A stretch of 64,000 bases of DNA from Zea mays (lineage: Eukaryota; Streptophyta; Magnoliopsida; Poales; Poaceae). Within the stretch, counting starts at the first letter, position 1. Each line of letters starts with the position of its first letter. This document shows positions 43,880-55,439 of this stretch, one piece after another. The notes beneath the pieces were generated by a model. That model was not told the origin of the DNA and ran no database searches. It was given only the letters and a program-made list of their open reading frames with translations. The stretch spans positions 83,740,207 through 83,804,206 of the forward strand of contig NC_050098.1 of NCBI RefSeq assembly GCF_902167145.1, in the 5' to 3' direction. A program made the position numbers and the translations under genes.

Positions 43880-44686
43880 ATCTCCCCCTTTTGGTGATTG
43901 ATGCCAACACAAACCAAATCAAGTATAGAAGTGCATAATTGAACTAGTTTGCAAAATGTAAGTGCAAAGGTTACTAAGAATTGAATTAATAAATATTTTC
44001 ATAAGATATGCATGGATTATTTCTTTATATTCTCAACATTTTGGACCACGCTTGCACCACATGTTTTGTTTTTGCAAATTCTTTTGTAAATTCTTTTCAA
44101 AGTTCTTTTGCAAATAGTCAAAGGTAAATGAATAAGATTTTGAGAAGCATTTTCAGGTTTTGGAAATTTTCTCCCCTGTTTCAAATGCTTTTCCTTTGAC
44201 TAAACAAAACTCCCCCTATATAAGATCCTCCTCTTAGTGTTCAAGAGGGTTTTAAAACACTACTTTTGAAATTACTACTTTCTCCTCCTTTTGAACACAA
44301 TAAGATACCAATTTGAATATCGCTATTTTAAATTTAGGTGGTGTGGTGCGGTCCTTTTGCTTTGGGCTAATACTTTCTCCCCCTTTGGCATGAATCGCCA
44401 AAAACGGATACTTGAGTGAAATGTAAGCCCTTTCTAACTACTTTCTCTTCCTTTGGCAAACAAAATATGAGTGAAGATTATACCAAAGTTGGAGAGTTGC
44501 TCGGAGCGACGGCGAAGGATAAGTGATTTGATGGAGTGGAGTGGAAGCCTTTGTCTTCGCCGAAGACTCCAATTTCCTTTCAATACACCTACGACTTGGT
44601 TTTAAAATATACTTGAAAACACATTAGTCATAGCACATGAAAGAGATATGATCAAAGGTATAATAATGAGTGATGTGTGCAAAACA
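43880..44686 (-). other. Copia A 3' noncoding region with PPT and PPT-like tracts
   Basis: The PPT (AAAAGGGGGAGAT on -, 43880-43893) abuts the LTR. Two further tracts are present, TATAGGGGGAGTTTTG (44207-44220) and GCCAAAGGGGGAGAAAG (44373-44389). No gene is seen between the pol stop and the PPT. Confidence 0.65.
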
Positions 44687-47600
44687 TCAAGAGAAATTCC
44701 TAGAATCAAGAATATTTAGCTCATGCCTAAGTTTGTTAAAAGTTTGTTCATCTAGTGGCTTGGTAAAGATATCGGCTAATTGTTCTTTAGTGTTGATATA
44801 AGCAATCTCGATATCTCCCTTTTGTTGGTGATCCCTTAAGAAATGATACCGAATGGCTATGTGTTTAGTGCGGCTATGCTCAACGGGATTATCCGCCATG
44901 CGGATTGCACTCTCATTATCACATAGAAGAGGAACTTTGGTTAATTTGTAACCATAGTCCCTAAGGGTTTGCCTCATCCAGAGCAATTGCGCGCAACAAT
45001 GGCCTGCGGCAATATACTCGGCTTCGGTTGTAGAAAGAGCTACGGAATTTTGCTTCTTTGAAGCCCAAGACACCAAGGATCTTCCCAAGAACTGGTAAGT
45101 CCCTTATGTGCTCTTTCTATTAATTTTACACCCTGCCTAATCGGCATCCGAATAACCAATCAAGTCAAATGTGGATCCCCGAGGGTACCAAAGCCCAAAC
45201 TTAGGAGTATAAACTAAATATCTCAAGATTCGTTTTACGGTCGTAAGGTGAGCTTCCTTAGGGTCGGCTTGGAATCTTGCACACATGCATACGAAAAGCA
45301 TAATGTCCGGTCGAGATGCACATAAATAGAGTAAAGAGCCTATCATTGACCGGTATACCTTTTGATCTACGGATTTACCTCCCATGTCGAGGTCGAGATG
45401 CCCATTGGTGCCCATGGGTGTCTTGATGGGTTTGGCATCCTTCATCCCAAACTTGTTTTGAATGTCTTGAATATACTTCGTTTGGCTAATGAAGGTGCCC
45501 TCTTGGAGTTGCTTCACTTGAAATCCCAAGAAATACTTCAACTCCCCCATCATCGACATCTCGAATTTTTGTGTCATGATCCTACTAAATTCCTCACATG
45601 TAGATTCGTTAGTAGACCCAAATATAATATCATCAATATAAATTTGGCATACAAACAAATCATTGTTTAGAGTTTTAGTGAATAGAGTAGGATCAGCCTT
45701 TCCGACTTTGAAGCCATTAGCAATAAGAAAATCTTTTAGGCATTCATACCATGCTCTTGGGGCTTGCTTGAGCCCATAAAGCGCCTTAGAGAGTTTATAT
45801 ACGTGGTTAGGATACTCACTATCTTCAAAGCCGGGAGGTTGCTCAACATAGACCTCCTCTTTGATTGGTCCATTGAGGAAGGCACTTTTCACGTCCATTT
45901 GATAAAGCTTAAAGCCATGGTAAGTAGCATAGGCAAGTAATATGCGAATTGACTCAAGCCTAGCTACGGGTGCATAGGTTTCACCGAAATCCAAACCTTC
46001 GACTTGTGAATACCCCTTGGCCACTAGTCGAGCTTTGTTCCTTGTCACCACACCATGCTCGTCTTGCTTGTTACGGAAGGCCCACTTGGTTCCTACAACA
46101 TTTTTATTAGGACGTGGAACTAAATGCCATACCTCATTCCTAGTGAAATTGTTGAGCTCCTCTTGCATAGCCACCACCCAATCCGAATCTTGGAGTGCTT
46201 CTTCTACCCTGTGTGGCTCAATAGAGGAAACAAAAGAGTAATGCTCACAAAAATGTGCAACACGAGATCTAGTAGTTACCCCCTTATGAATGTCGCCGAG
46301 GATAGTGTCGACGGGATGATCTCGTTGGATTGCTTGGTGGACTCTTGGGTGTGGCGGTTTTGGAACTTGTTCATCTTCCTCATCTTGATCATGGGCATCT
46401 CCCCCTTGATCATTGCTCTCCCCTTGAGGTGGCTCAACTCCTTGATCTTTTCCTTCATCATTTTGAGCCTCATCCTCATTTTGAGTCGGTGGAGATGCTT
46501 GCATTGAGGAAGATGGTTGATCTTGTGTTTGTGGAGGCTCTTCGGATTCCTTAGGACACACATCCCCAATGGACATGTTCCTTAGTGCGACGCACGGAGC
46601 CTCTTCATCACCTATCTCATCAAGATCAACTTGCTCTACTTGAGAGCCGTTAGTTTCATCAAACACAATGTCACAAGAAACTTCAACTTGTCCAGAGGAC
46701 TTGTTAAAGACTCTATATGCTCTTGTGTTTGAATCATATCCTAGTAAAAAGCCTTCTACAGTCTTAGGAGCAAATTTGGATTTTTGACATCTTTTAACAA
46801 GAATAAAACATTTGCTACCAAAGACTCTAAAATATGAAACATTGGGCTTTTTACCGGTTAGGAGTTCGTATGATTTCTTCTTGAGGATTCGGTGTAGATA
46901 CAACCGGTTGATAGCGTAGCAGGCGGTGTTGACCGCTTCGGCCCAAAACCGATCCGAAGTCTTGTATTCATCAAGCATGGTCCTGGCCATGTCCAATAGA
47001 GTTCTATTCTTCCTCTCTACTAAACCATTTTATTGTGGGTGTAGGGAGAGGAGAACTCATGCTTGATGCCCTCCTCCTCAAGGAAGCCTTCGATTTGAGA
47101 GTTCTTGAACTCCGTTCCATTGTCGCTTCTTATTTTCTTGATCCTTAATCCGAACTCATTTTGAGCCCGTCTCAAGAATCCCTTTAAGGTCTCTTGGGTA
47201 TGGGATTTTTCCTGCAAAAAGAACACCCAAGAGAAGCGAGAATAGTCATCCACAATAACTAGACAGTACTTACTCCCGCCGATGCTTATGTAAGTTATCG
47301 GGCTGAATAGGTCCATGTGTAGGAGCTCGAGTGGCCTGTCGGTCGTCATGATGTTCTTGTGTGGATGATGAACACCAACTTGCTTCCCTGCCTGACATGC
47401 GCTACAAATCTTATCTTTCTCAAAATGAACATTTGTTAGTCCCAAAATGTGTTCTCCCTTTAGAAGCTTATGAAGATTCTTCATTCCAACATGTGCTAGT
47501 CGGCGATGCCAGAGCCAGCCCATGTTAGTCTTAGCAATTAAGCAAGTGTCAAGTTCAGCTTTATCAAAATCTACTAAGTATAGCTGACCCTCTAACACTC

Positions 47601-47928
47601 CCTTAAATGCTATTGAATCATCACTTCTTCTAAAGACAGTGACACCTATATCCGTAAAAAGACAGTTGTAACCCATTTTACATAATTGCGAAACTGAAAG
47701 CAAGTTGTAGTCTAAAGAATCTACAAGAAAAACATTGGAAATGGAATGGTCAGGTGATATTGCAATTTTACCCAATCCTTTGACCAAACCTTGATTTCCA
47801 TCCCCGAATGTGATAGCTCGTTGAGGATCTTGGTTTTTCTCGTAGGAGGAGAACATCTTCTTCTCCCCTGTCATATGGTTTGTGCATCCGTTGTCGATGA
47901 TCCAACTTGAGCCCCCGGATGCATAAAC
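44687..47928 (-). pseudogene. Pol of Copia A (protease, integrase, RT, RNase H)
   Basis: The pol frame begins after TAG at 47931-47929. Protease reads [10 protein letters not shown], where the family norm is DSGCT. The integrase zinc region ([14 protein letters not shown]...CSACQAGK) and core (LHMDLFSP, RSDNGTEFKN) follow, then a frameshift near 47030. RT carries [20 protein letters not shown] and YIDDIIFGS. RNase H ([33 protein letters not shown]) lies after a break near 45100-45136. Domain order PR-IN-RT-RH is that of Copia. Confidence 0.85.
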
Positions 47929-47941
47929 CTACAAAACAATT

Positions 47942-50574
47942 TTAGTTCTTGATTTTAGGTACCCAAACGGTTTTGGGTCCTTTGACATTAGATACAAGAA
48001 CTTTGGGTACCCAAACACAAGTCTTGGAGTCCTTGTGTTTGCCCCCAACATACTTGGCAACTACCTTGCCGGATTTGTTAGTCAAAACATAAGATGCATC
48101 AAAAGTCTTAAATGAGATGCTAGATTCATTTGATGCATTAGGAGTTTTCTTTCTAGGCAATTTAGCACGGGTTGATTGCCTAGAGCTAGACGTCTCACCC
48201 TTGTACATGAAAGCATGATTAGGGCCAGAGTGAGACTTCCTAGAATGAATTCTCCTAATTTTGCTCTCGGGATAACCGGCAGGGTACAAAATGTAACCCT
48301 CGTTATCCTGAGGCATGGGAGCCTTGCCCTTAACAAAGTTAGACAATCTTTTAGGAGGGGCATTAAGTTTGACATTGTCTCCCTTTTGGAACCCAATGCC
48401 ATCCTTGATGCCAGGGCCTCTCCCACTATAGAGCATGCTTCTAGCAAATTTAAAATTTTCATTTTCTAAGTCATGCTCGGCAATTTTAGCATCTAATTTA
48501 GCTATATGATCATTTTATTGTTTAATTAAAGCCATATGATCATGAATAGCATCAATGTTAACATCTCTACATCTAGTGCAAATAGTGACATGCTCAATGG
48601 TAGATGTAGAGGGTTTGAAAGCATTAAGTTCAACAATCTTAGCACGTAAAATATCATTGTTATCTCTAAGATCGGAAATTGTAACATTGCAAACATCTAA
48701 TTCTTTAGCCTTAGCAATTAATTTTTCATTATCCTTCCTAAGGCTAGCAATAGAAACATTTAGTTTTTCAATCTTAGCAAGTAATTCAACATTATCATCT
48801 CTAAGATTGGGAATTGAAGCATCACAAACATTAGAATCAACCTTAGCAATTAGTTTAGTATTTTCATTTCTAAGGTTGACAATAGTATCATGGCAAGTGC
48901 TTAGCTCACTAGATAGTTTTTCACATTTTTCTACTTCTAGAGCGTAAGCATTTTTAACGTTAACATGCTTCTTATTTTCCTTAATTAGGAAGTCCTCTTG
49001 GGTGTCCAAGAGTTCATCCTTCTCATGAATAGCACTAATTAATTCATTTAATTTTTCTTTTTGTTGCATGCTTAGGTTGGCAAAAAGGGTGTGCAAGTTA
49101 TCCTCCTCATCACTAGCATTATCCTCATCACTAGAGGTTTCATATTTAGTGGAGGATCTTGATTTTACCTTCTTCCTTTTGCTGTCCTTTGCCATGATAC
49201 ACTTGTGGCCGACTTTTGGGAAAAGGAGTCCCTTGGTGACGGCGATGTTGGCGGCGTCCTCGTCGGAGGAGGAGTCGGAGGAGCTCTCCTCGGAATCCCA
49301 CTCGCGGCACACATGGGCATCGCCGCCCCTCTTCTTGTGGTACCTCTTCTTTTCTCTCCTCTTGCCATTCTTGTCGTCGCCCTTGTCACTATCACTAGAT
49401 AACGGACATTTAGCAATGATATGACCAGGCTTACCACATTTGTAGCACACCTTCTTGGAACGGGGCTTGTAATCTTTCCCCTTCCTTTGTTTGAGGATTT
49501 GGCGGAAGCTCTTGATGATGAGTGTCATCTCCTCATTGTCGAGCTTAGAGGCGTCGATGGGTTGTCTACTTGATGTAGACTCCTCCTTCTTCTCCTCCGT
49601 CGCCTTGAATGCGACCGGTTGTGCTTTGGACGTGGAGGGGCCATCTAGCTCGATAATTTTCTTTGAGCCTTTGATCATCAACTCAAAGCTCACAAAATTT
49701 CCTATTACTTCCTCGGGAGACATTAGTGTATATCTAGGATTACCACGAATTAATTAAACTTGCATGGGATTAAGAAAAACTAGGGATCTTAGAATAACCT
49801 TGACCATTTCATGGTCATCCCACTTGGTGCTCCCGAGGTTGCGCACTTGGTTCACCAAGGTCTTCAAGCGGTTGTACATGGCTTGAGGGTCCTCGCCTTG
49901 GTTGAGTCGGAACCGACCGAGCTCCCCTTCGATCGTCTCCCTCTTGGTGATTTTGGTCACCTCATCTCCTTCGTGCGCAGTCTTGAGTACGTCCCAAATC
50001 TCCTTGGCGCTCTTTAGTCCTTGCACCTTGTTATACTCCTCTCGACTTAGAGAGGCGAGGAGTATAGTGGTGGCTTGGGAGTTAAAGTGCCGGATTTGGG
50101 CGACCTCGTCCGAATCATAGTCTTCATCCCCTAGTGATAGTACCTGTACTCCAATCTCAACAACATCTCAAATGCTAGTGTGGAGTGAGGTTAGATGATG
50201 CCTCATTTTATCACTCCACATATTATAATCTTCACCATCAAACATAGGTGGTTTGCCTAATGGGACGGAAAGTAATGGAGTACGTTTGGAAATGCGAGGA
50301 TAGCGTAGGGAATCTTACTAAACTTCTTGCGCTCATGGCGCTTAGAAGTTACAGATGGCATGTCGAAGCCGGAGGTGGATGGCGACGAAGAGTCGGTCTC
50401 GTAGTAGACCACCTTCCTCATCTTTTTCTTCTTGTCACCACTCCGACCCGACTTGTTGTGTGAAGGGGATCCCTTCACCTTGTTGGCGGACTCCCCGAAT
50501 GGAGCCTTCCCATGGCTTATAGTGGGCTTCTCGCCGGTCATCATCTCCTTCTTGGCGTGATCTCCCGACATCAC
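47942..50574 (-). pseudogene. Gag of Copia A
   Basis: The frame starts MMSGDHAKKEMMTGEKPTIS at 50574 and shifts near 50257. The Gag core (SAKEIWDVLKTAHEGDEVTK, GELGRFRLNQGEDPQAMYNR) follows. A CCHC knuckle (CYKCGKPGHIIAKC) lies near 49430. A long coiled-coil extension follows, typical of this lineage. Breaks occur near 49750 and 48440-48515. The terminal part ends VPKIKN with TAA at 47944-47942. Confidence 0.8.
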
Positions 50575-50605
50575 TTCGAGCGGTTAAGCTCTAATGAAGC
50601 ACCGG

Positions 50606-50617
50606 GCTCTGATACCA
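50606..50617 (-). promoter_or_regulatory. Primer-binding site of Copia A
   Basis: TGGTATCAGAGC on the - strand, two bases inside the right LTR, matches the initiator-methionine tRNA 3' end used by many plant Copia elements. Confidence 0.85.
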
Positions 50618-50619
50618 AT

Positions 50620-51775
50620 TGAAGTCGCCTAGAGGGGGGGTGAATAGGGCGAATCTGAAATTTACAAACTTAAGCACAACTACAAGACGGGTTAGCGTTA
50701 GAAATATAAACGAGTCCGAGAGAGAGGGCGCAACACAAAACGTGAGCAAATAAAGAGTGAGACACAATGATTTGTTTTACCGAGGTTCGGTTCTTGCAAA
50801 CCTACTCCCCGTTGAGGTGGTCACGAAGACCGGGTCTCTTTCAACCCTTTCCCTCTCTCAAACGGTCACTTAGACCGAGTGAGCTTCTCTTCTCAATCAA
50901 ACGAAACACGAAGTTCCCGCAAGGACCACCACACAATTGGTGTCTCTTGCCTTGGTTACAATTGAGTTTGATCACAAGAAGAATGAGAAAGAAAAGAAGC
51001 AATCCAAGCGCAAGAGCTCAAATGAACACAACAAATCTCTCTCTCTAATCACTAAAGCTTTGTGTGGAGTTGGGAGAGGATTTGATCTCTTTGGTGTGTC
51101 TTGTATTGAATGCTATAGCTCTTGTAAGGTGTAGAAGTGTAGAAACTTGGATGCCATTGAATGTGGGGTGGTTGGGGTATTTATAGCCCCAACCACCAAA
51201 AATGGTTGTTGGAAGTGTGCTGTCGCATGGCGCACCGGACAGTCCGGTGCGCCACCGGACACTGTCCGGTGCGCCAGCCACGTCAGCCAGCCGTTGGGGT
51301 TCGACTGTTGGAGCTCTGACTTGTGGGGCCTCTGGGCTGTCCGGTGGTGCACCGGACAGGTCCTGTAGACTGTCCGGTGCACCTCCCGCGCGTGCTCTGA
51401 CTCTGGCGCGCACTGTAGCGCATTTAATGCGGTTGCAGTCGACCGTTGCGCGCGAAGTAGTCGTTGCTCCGCTGGCACACCGGACAGTCCGGTGAATTAT
51501 AGCGGAGCGCCCACTGATTTTCCCGAAGGTAGCGAGTTCATCATCGAGTGCCCTGGTGCACCGGACAGTCCGGTGCGCCAGACCAGGGAGCCTTTGGGTT
51601 GTCTTTTGCTCTCTTTATTTGAACCCTTTCTTGGTCTTTTTATTGGCTTAATGTGAACCATTGGCACCTGTAAAGCTTTTTAGACTAGAGCAAACTAGTT
51701 AGTCTAATTATTTGTGTTGGGTAATTCAACCACCAAAATCAATTAGGAAATAGGTGTAAGCCTAATTCCCTTTCA
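50620..51775 (-). repeat. 5' LTR of Copia A (right copy)
   Basis: It pairs with 42705-43879. It has an extra palindrome copy near 51250 relative to the left LTR. TATA box at 51178-51185 within the same 11-bp inverted repeat. Confidence 0.85.
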
Positions 51776-51780
51776 CCTAT

Positions 51781-52170
51781 TCTCTGGCGAAGATAAGGAA
51801 CACACCACAAGGACATGCGAGGTAACGATCCAGAAGCAGAAGGAAATCGCTGAAGCTGAAGCACGACGGAACACGCCAAAGCAGGTCTTGCATACTGCTT
51901 CGTGCTATTCTCCGTATGTCCCAGAGTATGTGGGCAATCAGTAGCCTACGATTTCCGCTGCTTCGGCAAGCCATTCCCAAGCTTCCTTGGCTTAGTTGCC
52001 ACCACCGCCACCACTGGCGCTTGCCTTGGGTCATGATCAACAGCCAGAAGGGCACCTTCGGGCTCAATAACAATGTGACCTGCGGGAGGAGTCCGAAGCT
52101 CGCACAGTTAATAGTACTGTGCCCGAGTCTAGGCATATCTACTGAAGGTGGCATAATGTTTCAGCCAAAA
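51781..52170 (+). pseudogene. Gag of the cinful-zeon-like element, C-terminal part
   Basis: After the duplication the Gag continues with a Cys/His segment (SGEDKEHTTRTCEVTIQKQK) and a Ser/Pro/Gln-rich tail. It has in-frame stops. The region ends in sequence like VNSTVPESRHIY and no pol follows. Confidence 0.7.
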
Positions 52171-52309
52171 GGGAGCTCTGATTCAACGTATTTTTACTCT
52201 TTTTGCTTTTATATTTTCTTCTAAAAAGATAACTCATGAAGGTTTAACCTTTAGCTTGATGTAATAAGCATGTGGTTACACCATCGAGTGTGACAAGAAT
52301 GAGTCAAGA

Positions 52310-52650
52310 AGCTCCAAAGTCTTTCCTAAGGGAGCGTAGAGTAAGTTTCAAAGCTTCAAAGTCATTCCTAAGGGAGCGCAGGATAAGTTTCAAAGCTCCA
52401 AAGTCGTTCCTAAGGGAATGCAGAGCTTAAATGCCACCTAAATCAGAGGTGAAGAAGCTCCAAAGTCGTTCCTATGGGAATGCAGAGCTTAAATGCCACC
52501 TAAATCAGAGGTGAAGAAGCTCCAAAGTCGTTCCTAAGGGGATGGAGAGCTTAGCTCCAAAGTCATTCTTAAGGGAATGCAGAGCTGAGAAACCACCTAA
52601 GTAAAAGGTGAAGAGACTCCAAAGTCGTTCCTAAGGGGATGAAGAGTCTG
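52310..52650 (+). repeat. Seven copies of a 35-bp core repeat
   Basis: (A)GCTCCAAAGTCGTTCC, TAAGGGAATG and variants recur seven times with spacing between about 35 and 62 bp. Two adjacent units also share a CCACCTAAATCAGAGGTG inverted-repeat-like segment. Noncoding, between gag and the antisense gene. Confidence 0.8.
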
Positions 52651-53115
52651 GGTGCGTATTTGAGTGGGTTTTTATATTCGGCATAAACATCATTTTGCAT
52701 CATAACATCACATCATATCGCATAGCATCGCATCATACATCATTTTGCATCAACGAAAAGCCATGGAGAAGGAAAGTTCCTCCTTCGAAAATATATGTCG
52801 GATCATGAAAGAAGGTGCTGTAGCACAAGGTATACCTTCGGCAAATATACTTTTATACATGAAGAGAATCTTCGACGATAGTATTACTATGCAACAACCG
52901 TGGCAAAGTACACAGTATTGAATCGATAGAAGGGGAATCTTTTTCTTCGTGAAGCATGAAAAGAAGGGAAGGTGTTTTTTCGCCAGTGGCTCAAAAACGA
53001 TATGTACGAAAGTTTCATGCATCACAAAGAAATACATTACATTAATACAAAGTGTTTACACATGTATCTCACAAGACTACGTTCAAGGACAGTGTACTAG
53101 CAAAAATACAAAGTT
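52651..53115 (+). other. Noncoding spacer with CATCAT-rich low-complexity tract
   Basis: The part at 52683-52757 consists of CATCA/GCATC-type short repeats. The rest shows no recognisable gene. It would be the 3' tail of the antisense transcript. Confidence 0.55.
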
Positions 53116-55439
53116 CTAGTCTTTCTTCAGGATTTTCTCAGCGGCTTTGTTTAGAAGCCTATTGACAGCTTCGTCAACATCCTCATTGGCAATCCTAATG
53201 TACTCAAGCAACTCCTTCAGGGATGGGTCAGCCTCCATATTATATGGCTCCGGTGGGGGAGATAATTTAGCTGCACCAAAAAATATGTTTATTAGTTCTG
53301 AAGCTAAAACAGATCACGAAGATAAATCACATCAGATGTACCTATAAGTCTGGCGTGCTCTGCATCTTCTTCGGCTCCTTTGGCTTCTTCTTGAGCGTCG
53401 TGAGATTCTTTTTCATTTATCCTAATAGCTTCATCAGCTATCTCATGTCCGCCCTTCATCTACCTCGGAGTAAAATTTCCCGCTTAACGAAGAAGCTTCG
53501 GCTCAAGGATTTCTAATGTCGTCGGCTGAGAGGGCAAATTCTGGCTGAGCAACAGCCTTCGCATGATCACAGCGACCTTTTCCAGAATTGATAGAACCCC
53601 GTGGGCATCAGCAAAAGCACAAAAATCTCCTCGATCGCTAAGGATTTTGTCAAAAGCTTCGGCCTCCCCGCTGATCCACTGGATAACCCCGTCGGGGTCA
53701 CCGCGGATGAACTTCTGCTCAGAAGAGTATGCTCCAACCTTTGCAAAGCAGTTCTTTAGATTCTTGGTGAATTCTAGGGATATTTCATAGCATCTCTCTT
53801 TGGAGGCACGGAGCTCTTCGGCATTCTTTTGTGCTCTCGATTTTTCAATTTCGCTTATCTCGTGCTTCACTGTTGCAACTTCAAATTTTTCGGTTGTTTC
53901 CGTAACCTTCTTCTTTAAATTCTCAACTTCGATCTTGTGAGATTCAGTCTGGGCGACAAGATTAGCCTCGCTAGGTTTCAATTTATCAACTAAGGAGAGT
54001 AATATTTTATATTTTTCAAACGCTTTGTTTCTCAATATGATAACTTTCGAACAAATATTCCCAAGAGCTATTTGACAGCTCTCATCTTCTGCTACTTTTT
54101 GGGCCTTTAAGGCCTTTCTTAGAATTAAGCCCTGCAAAATGATGAGTGAGCATGTTGCATTTGCAAAAAAAACCATATGAAAAACATAGCATATTCAAGA
54201 TAAGTCAAACAATACACACCTTAAGACTGTTGTAAGCAAGATTGTCTGCAAGTTGATCCTTCATCATTGCAGATAGGCGCCGAGTTCAAGCTTCAGGTAT
54301 CCTATGTTATCCATTATTTCTCGGTAGACGTGTATTTCTTTACTGTCTGGAAGACAGTAAGGGAAGTTGTCTTCGTCATTCCCACCATAAACCAAGGATC
54401 CCCGGGGATATTTCAGATCCTTGGCATAATGCTGCACTTTGGCAATCTGTTCTTTTGATAGTTGCTTTCCCGAAGCATGTCGAACGATATAGTTCAAGTC
54501 ACTCTGGGAAGGTGCTTCGAGAGCAGGTGCCGAAGGTCCTTCTAGAAGAATCTCTTCTGCATGATTCTTTAGCTTAGCTTCCGAAGAACTTGCTACGGCG
54601 TGGGTGGATGTCGTGACAGAAGTCATCTTCGCAGCATCTTTCTATCACTTCTTCTGGCTCCGGCCCTTTGGCCGAGTCTGCAATAACCCCAATAGCAGCG
54701 GCAGGAGCAGCTTCTACGATCAGAGGAGTTGTTTCCACCTTTTCACTCAGCTTCGGCACATCGGTCGTCTCAATGCGCCTAGGTCGGCGCATCAAAACTT
54801 TAATCTTCTTTGACCACGACACACCAGTAGATGCCATGGTAGCGATTTTCCTTTTCCTCCCTTGCTTCTGCGTGGGAAAGCAGTAATCTAGGTATACGAA
54901 CCCGATAACATCAAACACCCTATTCAATCTCTTCTTACCGCGGGCGCCGAAGGCAGCTGTCGTAGCTTCGTCTTCTGCCTTCGAATACGCCGTAAGCATC
55001 TCATTGCTTGTTGCTTCTACGGCATCCAACCAGTCATCATTTGGCTCGTCAAGCCGATTCTTGAACCGAAATGTGTACTTTAGATACACCAGGCCACCCT
55101 AGCTGGAGCCAGCGGTGGCCTCCTTTGGCATTTCCCAATCACTCGCAAGAGGCCATATTTTGTACGCAATATGCTCTTGAACCAAGTCTCTTGAGCCAAT
55201 GTAGGTGCACACTGTGTTGAAAGCCGCCTGGCATGCTTGCACATCATTCCCAAGCGCTGTGGCTGGCCTCCTATTGCCGAAGCGAGACCATATAGGACCT
55301 TGAATAATCCCTCTCACATCCTCCCTCTGACTTAGGTCATTCTTTACGTAAAACCATTCGTGCATCCAGGAGCCTGGCCACCTCTTCCGAAACGTGGGCA
55401 CTGGGTAGCTCGCCTCAGATCGAAGCACGAAGCTATAAC
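53116..55439 (-). pseudogene. Antisense gene of the second cinful-like element, middle and C-terminal part
   Basis: Reading leftward from the Copia B insertion, the first part (RKRWPGSWMHEWFYVKNDLS, IWSRFGNRRPATALGNDVQA) continues the kind of protein begun at 508-1 in the left element. A Lys/Arg-rich and Ala/Glu-rich part follows (54800-54560), then a Leu/Lys/Glu-rich coiled coil (54131-53500). The last exon (53270-53116) ends LLNKAAEKILKKD. Two short GT-AG introns are seen (54132-54219, 88 bp; 53271-53341, 71 bp). The second keeps phase. Stops near 53484 and 53460 and at least one frameshift near 54270 disable it. The N-terminus lies beyond Copia B, outside the window. Confidence 0.7.

Larger units (their letters stand above)
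42705..51775 (-). mobile_element. Copia element A, Opie/Ji group (SIRE/Maximus lineage), complete but degenerate
   Basis: LTRs of 1175 bp (42705-43879) and 1156 bp (50620-51775) have TGAA...TTCA-type ends. They are flanked by the duplication CCTAT (42700-42704 and 51776-51780). The PBS (50606-50617) and PPT (43880-43893) show - orientation. Gag and pol are present with stops and frameshifts. The first 500 bp of the LTRs differ at about 1.6% of positions plus small indels, more in the GC-rich part, so it is older than Copia B. Confidence 0.85.
40816..55439 (+). mobile_element. Second cinful-zeon-like element (zeon-type, no pol), split by Copia A and cut by Copia B
   Basis: It has a 5' LTR (40816-41485), a PBS (41487), a gag remnant (41544-42704 and 51781-52170), a noncoding repeat region and an antisense gene (53116-55439). 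Its 3' LTR lies beyond the window, because Copia B is inserted at 55440. No protease, RT or integrase is found between gag and the antisense gene. That fits a non-autonomous Zeon-type partner of cinful. Left flank ATAGG (40811-40815) is the presumed duplication. Confidence 0.75.
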
